From assembly GCA_964560975.1 (NCBI GenBank), contig CAZLNE010000109.1, forward strand, positions 1 through 6,515: a stretch of 6,515 nucleotides of DNA. Reading direction: 5' to 3'. The translations under genes and the position numbers were made by a program. This stretch comes from JAAZLA01 sp964560975. Lineage in GTDB: Bacteria; Spirochaetota; Spirochaetia; Treponematales; Treponemataceae. The notes under the pieces are model-generated. The model saw only the letters and a program-made list of their open reading frames with translations, was not told the origin of the DNA and made no database searches. Below, piece by piece: positions 1 through 4,917 of this stretch (within the stretch, counting starts at the first letter, position 1; each line of letters starts with the position of its first letter).

Positions 1-1515
1 CTTTCCGCTCCCGGCAACTCCTGTAACAACGGTCATCACTCCCGTTGGAATCTCCACACTAATATTTTTGAGGTTATGAATAGATGCGTTTTCTACACAA
101 AGATACCCGGTAGGGTTTCTTACTTTTTCCTTATAATCCAATGATGTCTTCATGGCCTTACCGGTAAGCGTTTCAGTTTCCAGAAGGGACATATAGCTTC
201 CCTCAAACATGATTTTTCCGCCGTCTCTTCCTGCATGAGGGCCGACATCTATGACATGGTCTGCGATGGAAATAACATCCTTATCGTGCTCGACAACAAG
301 AACAGTATTACCCTTGTCGCGCAGATTCTGCAGAAGAGTATTCATGCGTCCAACATCGCGCGGATGAAGACCGGTACTCGGCTCGTCGAAGATGTAGGTC
401 AGATTGCTCAAACTCGATCCCATGTAGCGAACCAGTTTTAACCTTTGCGCCTCCCCTCCGGAAAGGGAAGAAGAATCGCGGTTTAGACTGATATAGGGAA
501 GTCCTATGTCGACAAGCCGCTTGAGTCCTGCACACAGAGAATCTACAACAGTACTTATTGTGCTGTCATTTATTGTCTTTAAAACCTCATACAATTCCGA
601 TGCTTCCATAGCGCACATCTGTACGATTGAAAAACCCGCAACCTTACAAGAGCGCGCTTCTTTATTGAGCCGCTCCCCTTTACAGTCGGGACACAATTCT
701 TCGTGCAGCATCTTTTGTGCGTTTTCGCGAAGAGGCTTACTCATGCCGCTTGTGTCGCGGTTAAGGAAGAGACGCGTCATGTGGGGAATTAATCCTTCTA
801 CAAATTTGCTTTCCCGTAATTCCTTTTCCATTTTTTTAGCGGAGGCAATATCAGTTTGAGCTGCGGTATCGTCCTGTGTTAAACCTTTCCGGTTTCCATA
901 GAGCAGTAAATTCATTTCCTCCTCTGAAAAATCCGACAGAATTTTATCCATGTCGAAGAACTTTGATTTTTCGAGCTGCCCCCAAAAGTATGCACCCTCT
1001 TTATAGAGCGTGTGCGTGATGCCGCCTGAGCGGAGGGATTTATCAGTTTGTAAAAGAGATGAAATATCAATACCCATGACACGGCCCAGACCCGAGCAGG
1101 TTTTGCACATGCCGTTGGGATCGTTGAAGGAGAAAAAAGAAGCAGTCCCGACGTAGGGAGTTCCGATGCGGGAGAAGATGAGTCTTAAACTCGTGTACAT
1201 GTCCGATATTGTGCCGACCGTTGAACGGGCATTGCCTCCGAGCGGTGTCTGATCGACAATGACAGAGGCGGTGAGGTTTTCGATGCTGTCTGCATGAGGT
1301 TTGGGAAACTTTGGAAGACGGGAACGGATGAAGGCGGAATAGCTTTCGTTCATCTGCCTCTGGCTCTCGCTTGCAATGGTATCAAATACAATACTTGACT
1401 TGCCGCTCCCGGAAACCCCGGTAAACACGACAATCTTTTCTTTTGGAATCTTTAGATCCACGTTTTTAAGGTTGTTTTCTCTCAACCCTTTAATACATAT
1501 TTCGTTATTACTCAT
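1..1515 (-). CDS. UvrA-like ABC ATPase (UvrA2/drug-resistance type), 3' part cut off by window start
   Basis: This is a cytoplasmic DNA-binding ABC ATPase of the UvrA family. The window contains its first 505 codons without interruption. I translated it from the ATG at 1515-1513. Visible in order are Walker A (GVSGSGKSS, residues 33-41), a CxxC pair in FNDPNGMCKTCSGLG (C137/C140), a second CxxC in CPDCKGERL (C275/C278), the ABC signature LSGGEAQR (351-358), Walker B YIFDEP (374-379), the H-loop VVEHDKD (H410), and the beginning of the second Walker A (GVAGSGK, 499-505) at the window edge. The second ATPase half therefore lies outside. The first signature comes roughly 130 residues earlier than in canonical UvrA, and the CxxC pair that normally precedes FSFN is missing. 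Both point to the short paralogues that lack the UvrB-binding domain, some of which are linked to antibiotic self-resistance, rather than housekeeping uvrA. An in-frame TGA about 35 nt upstream leaves this ATG as the only good start. Confidence 0.93.
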   Translation of the reverse strand, partial: MSNNEICIKGLRENNLKNVDLKIPKEKIVVFTGVSGSGKSSIVFDTIASESQRQMNESYSAFIRSRLPKFPKPHADSIENLTASVIVDQTPLGGNARSTVGTISDMYTSLRLIFSRIGTPYVGTASFFSFNDPNGMCKTCSGLGRVMGIDISSLLQTDKSLRSGGITHTLYKEGAYFWGQLEKSKFFDMDKILSDFSEEEMNLLLYGNRKGLTQDDTAAQTDIASAKKMEKELRESKFVEGLIPHMTRLFLNRDTSGMSKPLRENAQKMLHEELCPDCKGERLNKEARSCKVAGFSIVQMCAMEASELYEVLKTINDSTISTVVDSLCAGLKRLVDIGLPYISLNRDSSSLSGGEAQRLKLVRYMGSSLSNLTYIFDEPSTGLHPRDVGRMNTLLQNLRDKGNTVLVVEHDKDVISIADHVIDVGPHAGRDGGKIMFEGSYMSLLETETLTGKAMKTSLDYKEKVRNPTGYLCVENASIHNLKNISVEIPTGVMTVVTGVAGSGK

Positions 1516-1521
1516 GCCTAT

Positions 1522-1552
1522 AGTATACAGTCTCCTGTAGGGGGAGAGTCAA
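1522..1552 (-). promoter_or_regulatory. MerR-type promoter/operator of the uvrA-like gene
   Basis: On the minus strand, TTGACT (1547-1552) and TATACT (1522-1527) are separated by 19 bp. The spacer region holds an interrupted dyad: AGTCTCC (1529-1535) and GGAGAGT (1543-1549) are inverted repeats with 6 of 7 matching and 7 bp between them. A long 19-bp spacer with a CTCC...GGAG dyad centred in it is the classic arrangement at promoters activated by MerR-family drug sensors such as BmrR or TipA. That is family knowledge; no merR gene is in the window. The ATG starts only 6 nt after the -10 box, so the mRNA would be leaderless or nearly so. Confidence 0.65.
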
Positions 1553-1569
1553 ATAAATTTTTAAAAATT

Positions 1570-1590
1570 ATCCGCAGATGACGCAGATTT
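1570..1590. repeat. Short imperfect tandem repeat (CGCAGATGA / CGCAGATTT)
   Basis: Within the AT-rich intergenic stretch between the divergent uvrA-like and nucleotidyltransferase genes there are two head-to-tail 9-bp units sharing CGCAGAT, making TCCGCAGATGACGCAGATTT. It is GC-richer than its flanks. The words resemble short dispersed intergenic repeats I have seen in several bacterial genomes, but that is recollection and not shown here. Nothing else identifiable lies between 1553 and 1607. Confidence 0.3.
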
Positions 1591-1607
1591 TTCAAAGATA
1601 TTTTTTA

Positions 1608-1636
1608 TAGATAATTTACTCAAATTATGTTATACT
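1608..1636 (+). promoter_or_regulatory. Promoter of the MNT nucleotidyltransferase gene
   Basis: TAGATA (1608-1613, 4 of 6 to TTGACA) lies 17 bp before TATACT (1631-1636, 5 of 6 to TATAAT). Transcription would begin near 1643, just ahead of the GGAGG at 1647-1651. Because the -10 box lies downstream of the ATG at 1627, this promoter also argues that 1627 is not the true start codon. Confidence 0.5.
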
Positions 1637-1659
1637 CACATCAGATGGAGGCTGATATC

Positions 1660-1983
1660 ATGGATGCAAGTGTAAAAAACGAGCTTAATACTCTTGTTGA
1701 AGTTATAAAAAACAGCTTGAAAGTTAATGAAATTTATCTTTTCGGCTCTTTTGCATATGGCGATGCAACCGATGAAAGCGACTTTGATATTTATGTTGTT
1801 ATTCCGGATGATTCAGTACGCCCTCTTGTTGCAATGCAGCAGCTTGGGCTTGCAATTTCTCCATACCAAAAACGACCTGTTGATTTACTTGTAGCAAATA
1901 TCAGTTCCTTTAACAAGAGGAAAAATAATCTTTCATGCATCGAAAATGAGGTATCCAGCAAGGGAGTAAAGTTATATGCCTAA
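1660..1983 (+). CDS. MNT-type nucleotidyltransferase (MntA-like antitoxin)
   Basis: This is a 107-residue minimal nucleotidyltransferase of the DNA polymerase beta fold. It has the core LFGSFAYGDATDESDFDIYV, with the GS pair (G29, S30), two metal-binding aspartates (D41, D43) and a third acidic strand VDLLV (D75), so the active site is complete. In MntA-HepT systems such enzymes AMPylate and silence a HEPN RNase toxin encoded next door. I chose the ATG at 1660 over the ATG at 1627: GGAGG (1647-1651) sits 8 nt before it, and a probable -10 box overlaps the 1627 region. The C-terminus (SSKGVKLYA) has the usual family look, so the gene seems full length. The expected HEPN gene is not visible downstream. 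Instead a frame opening at 1976 overlaps its last 8 bases and runs into an assembly gap. The antitoxin role is inferred from the family. Confidence 0.85.
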   Translation: MDASVKNELNTLVEVIKNSLKVNEIYLFGSFAYGDATDESDFDIYVVIPDDSVRPLVAMQQLGLAISPYQKRPVDLLVANISSFNKRKNNLSCIENEVSSKGVKLYA

Positions 1984-2102
1984 TCTTTACGGCCTTTCAG
2001 ATATAGCAAGATATATGACTCTTTCGAGCGCAGAAATTGAAGCAGCCTTACTGCCGGAAGATCTAAAAGTAAAACTGCCGCGGTATCCGGTTCCAGCTCT
2101 CA
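1976..2102 (+). pseudogene. Fragment of a GNAT-family acetyltransferase toxin, running into the gap
   Basis: A frame opens with ATG at 1976, overlapping the nucleotidyltransferase stop by 8 bases, and stays open for 42 codons to the N run. Its second half reads YMTLSSAEIEAALLPEDLK followed by LPRYPVPAL. This matches the stretch in GNAT toxins of TacT/AtaT-like TA systems (YYTLS...LP..LR+KLPRYPVP) that comes just before the GRLAVD acetyl-CoA region. The acetyl-CoA-binding part would lie in or beyond the gap. About 80 residues normally precede this motif in such toxins, but here only about 13 do, so the N-terminus is missing or replaced. It could be a genuine remnant fused by recombination behind the nucleotidyltransferase, or an artefact of contig joining. 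The match is from memory of the family. Confidence 0.45.
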
Positions 2103-2112
2103 NNNNNNNNNN
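2103..2112. other. Assembly gap (10 N)
   Basis: Ten undetermined bases. The length is likely nominal, so the real missing sequence could be longer, and the two flanks may come from different contigs. Any claim about gene content between 1976 and about 2145 depends on this gap. Confidence 0.99.
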
Positions 2113-2113
2113 T

Positions 2114-2143
2114 GAAAATGCTAAGGCTTATACTAAAAGATGA
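2114..2143 (+). pseudogene. Possible 3' tail of a lost gene after the gap (HEPN-like?)
   Basis: Directly after the N run one frame reads ENAKAYTKR and stops at TGA (2141-2143). This amphipathic lysine-rich tail would suit the last helix of a HEPN toxin (HepT), which is the expected partner of the upstream nucleotidyltransferase. A second frame (KMLRLILKDEGKNVP, stop at 2159-2161) is equally open. Nine residues are too few to decide, so this is recorded as a lead only. Confidence 0.2.
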
Positions 2144-2201
2144 AGGAAAAAACGTTCCATGATAAAAATTCTTAAAAGAACTCTTTAAAGCAAATTTGTA
2201 G

Positions 2202-2225
2202 TATACTTAAAGAAACACTAGGAGG
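2202..2225 (+). promoter_or_regulatory. -10 box and strong RBS of hicBA
   Basis: TATACT (2202-2207) is a good -10 box, but I find no convincing -35 hexamer at 16-19 bp upstream. It is followed by a perfect AGGAGG (2220-2225), 7 nt before the hicB ATG at 2233. The strong ribosome site fits the usual need for antitoxin excess in a TA operon. Confidence 0.45.
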
Positions 2226-2232
2226 ATCCTCT

Positions 2233-2439
2233 ATGCGACAAGTAATCGTTTATCCCGGAGAAACCGGTTTTTATGTAGTTGAATGCCCGAGCCTTCCCGG
2301 CTGTATCTCACAAGGAGAAACCAAAGAAGAGGCTCTTGTAAATATCAAGGAAGCTATTCAGGTATATTCTGAAGCTCTCGAAGATCAAGGTATTCCTCTT
2401 CCTATAGAGAGATTTGATTCCATGCTTGTTGCATTATGA
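2233..2439 (+). CDS. hicB: HicB-like antitoxin (short form)
   Basis: A 68-residue HicB-family antitoxin, encoded ahead of its toxin. The partial RNase H-like fold typical of HicB is easy to see: an opening strand (RQVIVYPGE), then GFYVVECPSLPGCISQGET, in which the VxxPxLPGCxxxGxT motif is diagnostic. An amphipathic helix (KEEALVNIKEAIQVYSEAL) and a proline-rich tail (GIPLP) follow. It would bind and block the HicA RNase encoded next. The protein ends soon after the core domain, so the C-terminal ribbon-helix-helix or Xre-type DNA-binding part found in longer HicB proteins is missing. Any operon autoregulation would need another mechanism. The start is set by AGGAGG 7 nt upstream. The stop overlaps the hicA start (ATGA, 4 bp), indicating translational coupling. 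Confidence 0.92.
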   Translation: MRQVIVYPGETGFYVVECPSLPGCISQGETKEEALVNIKEAIQVYSEALEDQGIPLPIERFDSMLVAL

Positions 2440-2657
2440 GCAAACTACCCCGTATATCAGGCCGCACGGCTATTTCAGCACTACAACGTGCTGGTTTTGA
2501 TATTATCCGTCAAAGCGGCAGTCATGTCGTTTTAAAGCGAACCGAACCTTTCTCACAACTCGTAGTCCCAGATCATCGAGAGTTAGATACCGGAACATTG
2601 CGGGCCATTATTAGACAAGCAGACCTTTCCATTGATGAGTTCATGAAGCTTTTGTAA
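2436..2657 (+). CDS. hicA: HicA mRNA interferase toxin
   Basis: A 73-residue HicA toxin with a double-stranded-RNA-binding-like fold, which cleaves mRNAs (translation-independent in the characterised members). The family marks are complete: SGRTAISALQRAGFDIIRQ (helix and strand), then GSHVVLKR with the catalytic histidine H30, a VVPDHRELDTGTL segment, and a C-terminal helix (LRAIIRQADLSIDEFMKLL). Its ATG overlaps the hicB stop by 4 bp, giving the order antitoxin then toxin. That order is reversed from E. coli hicAB but common elsewhere. I see no frameshift, truncation or loss of the active-site histidine, so the pair is likely functional. Its 3' end converges with a broken gene on the other strand only 7 bp away. 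Confidence 0.93.
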   Translation: MSKLPRISGRTAISALQRAGFDIIRQSGSHVVLKRTEPFSQLVVPDHRELDTGTLRAIIRQADLSIDEFMKLL

Positions 2658-2664
2658 TGCTCTT

Positions 2665-2805
2665 TCATAGGGGTAGTCGCTCCAGTGCTTTTAGAAATAG
2701 ATCAGCATTCCATTTACTTATAAAATCCTGTTCTGCATCTGATAGAAACGGAGCAGCATCTTCCTTTGCCCTTGTCCAATCTATATTTGTAATTCTATTT
2801 TGCAT
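2665..2805 (-). pseudogene. AbiEii/AbiGii-type nucleotidyltransferase toxin, C-terminal fragment
   Basis: On the minus strand an ATG at 2805 opens a 46-codon frame ending in TGA at 2665-2667. It reads MQNRITNIDWTRAKEDAAPF, followed by a stretch containing SDAEQDFISKWNADLFLKAL. This resembles the C-terminal end of AbiEii/AbiGii-family nucleotidyltransferase toxins, where a W..AK.DV.PFL..... pattern precedes a last helix with a ...L..L ending. The family is normally around 200-300 residues, so nearly everything upstream is gone: TAA closes the same frame 18 nt before the ATG. No catalytic GS...DxD motif remains. It lies 45 bp after the Xre gene on the same strand and could be transcribed with it. 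It could alternatively be an unrelated small protein. The assignment is from memory of the family only. Confidence 0.45.
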
Positions 2806-2850
2806 TTGCTCGCAATACCATTACTATATCAATATAAACAAAAATCTGCA

Positions 2851-3150
2851 TTACCCTAGTTCCTTCAGATGAATCGTCGGATAAGCTCCAAGAACCTTAC
2901 CAATCTTTCTCATAAATGACATGCTGACATTCCGATAGTTCCCGGATTCAAGACGCGCTATTGCCGGCTGACTCGTCCCGGCTTTTTCTGCTAATTCCTG
3001 TTGTGTCATATTTCGCTGTTTTCTCAGATATATAACTTCACGTGCCAGCTCGTACTCTTCCCGAAGAGTCTCATATTCCCGCACAAATTCCTTATCTTTC
3101 ATTGCAGCTGCCTTCATTTCTTCAAAGGTTACCCATTTACTTTCACTCAT
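2851..3150 (-). CDS. Xre-family antitoxin (HigA-like), orphan
   Basis: A 99-residue helix-turn-helix protein. Residues 1-38 are charged and helical (MSESKWVTFEEMKAAAMKDK, then EFVREYETLREEYELAREV), and 40-90 form a Cro/C1-type HTH with MTQQELAEKAGTSQPAIARL as helices 2 and 3. The layout matches antitoxins of HigBA-type modules, which neutralise a RelE/HigB RNase and repress their own operon. I chose the ATG at 3150 because AGGAGGAA (3162-3155) precedes it by a normal distance. The in-frame ATG at 3183 would put that RBS inside the gene. In most HigBA pairs the toxin comes just upstream, but the sequence there (3151-3315) is intergenic and holds no toxin gene. The gene is divergent from the HipA-like kinase and shares its regulatory region. 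Downstream is only the AbiEii-like fragment. Confidence 0.88.
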   Translation of the reverse strand: MSESKWVTFEEMKAAAMKDKEFVREYETLREEYELAREVIYLRKQRNMTQQELAEKAGTSQPAIARLESGNYRNVSMSFMRKIGKVLGAYPTIHLKELG

Positions 3151-3209
3151 GATCTTCCTCCTCATCAGGTATTCTGTAATCAAGACTCTGATGAAACCAC
3201 TCTACTTTC

Positions 3210-3301
3210 TGAGCCGATAAATATAACAGCACCTTTTGAGCCGATAATATTGACAATATGAGCCGTTATATTTTATTATTAAACTAATCATGAGCCGATA
3301 A
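3210..3301 (+). repeat. Four operator-like direct repeats, TGAGCCGATAA
   Basis: The 11-bp word TGAGCCGATAA occurs exactly at 3210-3220, 3237-3247 and 3291-3301, and as TGAGCCGTTAT at 3259-3269. Start-to-start distances are 27, 22 and 32 bp. The copies lie in the divergent intergenic region, all in the same orientation. Copy 2 lies just upstream of the -35 of the hipA-like promoter, copy 3 inside its spacer, and copy 4 just past the expected transcription start. Such positions suggest binding sites for a repressor, plausibly the winged helix of the HipA-like protein or the divergent Xre protein. Which one binds is inference. Confidence 0.8.
3250..3279 (+). promoter_or_regulatory. Promoter of the HipA-like gene
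   Basis: A perfect -35 TTGACA (3250-3255) is followed after 18 bp by TATTAT (3274-3279, 5 of 6). The predicted start is near 3286, giving a leader of about 30 nt that contains repeat copy 4 and the ribosome site AGGAG (3306-3310, 5 nt before the ATG). A perfect 6-1-6 palindrome, ATATTG-A-CAATAT (3247-3259), overlaps the -35 box and could be a second operator type. Repeat copy 3 fills most of the spacer. Confidence 0.65.
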
Positions 3302-3315
3302 AATCAGGAGTTCAG

Positions 3316-4713
3316 ATGGAAAACATACTTTATAAAAAGAATATTCCAATTCTCAAATACAAAGAGGAAAACAGTTATATTGAAGTTCTTCAGGTTTATA
3401 ACAAAGAACATTTACCAGTACACCTGTATTTAAACGGAAAAGCTGCTGCAGATAATCTTTATTCTTTGAATGAAAAGCTGGAACAGTTTTTAGACAGCAG
3501 GCTCATTCCTTCTACCAGAAAATATTTTAAGGAAACTCTTGAAGAATTAGGAATTGAATCAAATTACGAACTGGCCAAAAAAAGCTGGTTTTTAAGTCTT
3601 TCTGATCAATACTGGGTTTGTCCCATCGAGCAGAAAGATACACTTTTTTGGGAAGACATTAATTTTTTTACAAATGATTATGACTGTGAAATTGGTTTAA
3701 GGCTTGTCAGCCGTACAAAGAGCCTTAAAAGAAATTCAAGTTCATATAGTCCGGACAATACAACAAATGGTGAACTGCCTAAACGCTGGTTTAAAAAAAA
3801 TGGTATCAATTATCTGGAAAAGGCAGGTTCTGGAACAGAACAGCAGGAACCACTTAATGAGATTCTAGCCAGTGAAATTTGTAAGCGTCTTGAAATACCT
3901 TATGTACCATATACTCTTTCAATTCAAGATGAAAAATACTATTGCTATTGTCCTGATATGGTAGATGAAAATACAGAACTTGTGCCTATGGATTCAGTTT
4001 ATCAAGATTTGCATTTTATTGACCTCAAATTTTATGATTATAAACAGCTGATAAACAGATGCACTGAACTTGGAATACCAGATGCCGAAAACTCTCTTTT
4101 AAAAATCATTTTGCTGGATTATATTATGGCAAACACCGACAGACATTCCTTTAACATCAGCTTTATAAGAGACTCAAACACTCTACAATGGAAAGGTACA
4201 GCGCCAGTTTATGATACAGGAAAATCTATGTTCTTAAATCTTTTGGATTTTGAAATGCAAATACAATCTTCAAGCAAAATTGAAGCAAAACCATTTTCTG
4301 GAACACAAGCTGAACAAATCAAAAATCTCCCAATAAAGAAGATCAGTCCTTTTATTGATTTACATAAGCTGGATGATATTGATCAATGGTATACCAATTT
4401 TCTGTCCCCGCTAAAACGTCTCTCTAATGAAAAAAAGACTGCACTTGTAAAAAAACTTAGAGAAAGAATTGAAGAAACTAAAGCCATTCTCAAAGTCGAA
4501 CCAGCCTCTGTAAATCACACAGAAGAAAAGCTTTGCACTTCAGATTTAGTTTATGCTGCCTTGAAAAAAAATCCAAGACAAACAAAAGAGCAGGTTTCAA
4601 ATGCTACAGGCCTTTCAAGAGCAACTGTTACAAGAACTTACAAAGTGCTTGAAGAACAAGGTAAAATCAAGCGAATTGGCTCTAACAAATCTGGATACTG
4701 GAAAGTTTTATAA
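3316..4713 (+). CDS. HipA-like Ser/Thr kinase with C-terminal winged-helix domain
   Basis: A 465-residue HipA-superfamily protein. Residues 1-130 form an N-terminal region with LSLSDQYWVCP and WEDINFFTN, typical of a HipA branch in low-GC bacteria. The kinase core follows: GELPKRW (152-158, nucleotide-loop region), YLEKAG with the ATP-binding lysine K169, QEPLNEILASEICKRL (177-191) with the conserved glutamates, the catalytic loop NTDRHSFN (D275, N280), and the metal-binding VYDTGKS (D300). All key residues are present, so activity is expected. HipA enzymes phosphorylate translation targets such as aminoacyl-tRNA synthetases and cause dormancy; the target here is unknown. Residues 407-465 are a winged helix (TKEQVSNATGLSRATVTRTY, wing near SGYW). 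No HipB gene is adjacent, so the fused domain may replace its DNA-binding role. Start: AGGAG 5 nt upstream. The gene looks richer in A+T than the uvrA-like gene. Confidence 0.88.
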   Translation: MENILYKKNIPILKYKEENSYIEVLQVYNKEHLPVHLYLNGKAAADNLYSLNEKLEQFLDSRLIPSTRKYFKETLEELGIESNYELAKKSWFLSLSDQYWVCPIEQKDTLFWEDINFFTNDYDCEIGLRLVSRTKSLKRNSSSYSPDNTTNGELPKRWFKKNGINYLEKAGSGTEQQEPLNEILASEICKRLEIPYVPYTLSIQDEKYYCYCPDMVDENTELVPMDSVYQDLHFIDLKFYDYKQLINRCTELGIPDAENSLLKIILLDYIMANTDRHSFNISFIRDSNTLQWKGTAPVYDTGKSMFLNLLDFEMQIQSSSKIEAKPFSGTQAEQIKNLPIKKISPFIDLHKLDDIDQWYTNFLSPLKRLSNEKKTALVKKLRERIEETKAILKVEPASVNHTEEKLCTSDLVYAALKKNPRQTKEQVSNATGLSRATVTRTYKVLEEQGKIKRIGSNKSGYWKVL

Positions 4714-4734
4714 AGGAAAACAATATATAAGCCT

Positions 4735-4894
4735 TCTGTCCCATCATGTAAGCCCCTATGTCGTTCTGCAGGTTAGTGCTATTGCTCACTCCCTGTCCAT
4801 CGCGCAACATTTTGATGGCCATCTCTGTATGACCTGTAACAGCGCTTCGTGTTTCAAGGTAGTTATCAGGTCCGCTTATGATGGGGAGATTCAT
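4735..4894 (-). pseudogene. Unrecognised short reading frame, likely truncated by the hipA island
   Basis: A minus-strand frame begins at ATG 4894, 23 nt after the lipoprotein stop. It stays open until TAG at 4682-4684, inside the antisense of the hipA 3' end (70 codons if read through). The first 50 or so residues (MNLPIISGPDNYLETRSAVT, a helical stretch with TEMAIKMLRDGQGV, then NDIGAYMMGQ) have ordinary protein composition. The last part (AYILFSFIKLSSIQIC) looks like random read-through. I therefore place the break near 4735 and treat it as the 5' part of a gene whose end was lost when the hipA segment arrived. No good ribosome site precedes the ATG, and I do not recognise the family. It may equally be non-coding sequence. 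Confidence 0.35.
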
Positions 4895-4917
4895 ATTGAT
4901 AGTAAGAACTATGTACT

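Noticed and set aside
308..535. Minus-strand open frame of 75 codons
   Set aside because: It lies in another frame of the same strand as the UvrA-like gene, whose signature and Walker B motifs cover this stretch.
506..859. Plus-strand open frame of 117 codons
   Set aside because: It is antisense to the clearly conserved UvrA-like gene, and its composition is that of a shadow frame with no RBS.
2581..2590. GTTAGAT as an integron attC core, given the TA cassette-like content
   Set aside because: It is inside hicA, has no partner RYYYAAC arm at a suitable distance, and genes of the island point in both directions.
2643..2668. Imperfect stem between hicA and the AbiEii-like fragment as a terminator
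   Set aside because: The stem is weak with an asymmetric bulge and no adjoining U-run on either strand.
2657..2872. Plus-strand frame of 71 codons after hicA
   Set aside because: No RBS and low-complexity Ser/Phe-rich translation; the minus-strand AbiEii-like fragment explains the sequence better.
3001..3261. Plus-strand frame of 86 codons
   Set aside because: It is antisense to the Xre gene and runs into the repeat-containing intergenic region.
3210..3301. Repeat cluster as a CRISPR array or plasmid iterons
   Set aside because: Units are only 11 bp, spacing is irregular, spacers contain a promoter, and there is no cas, rep or origin-like gene nearby.
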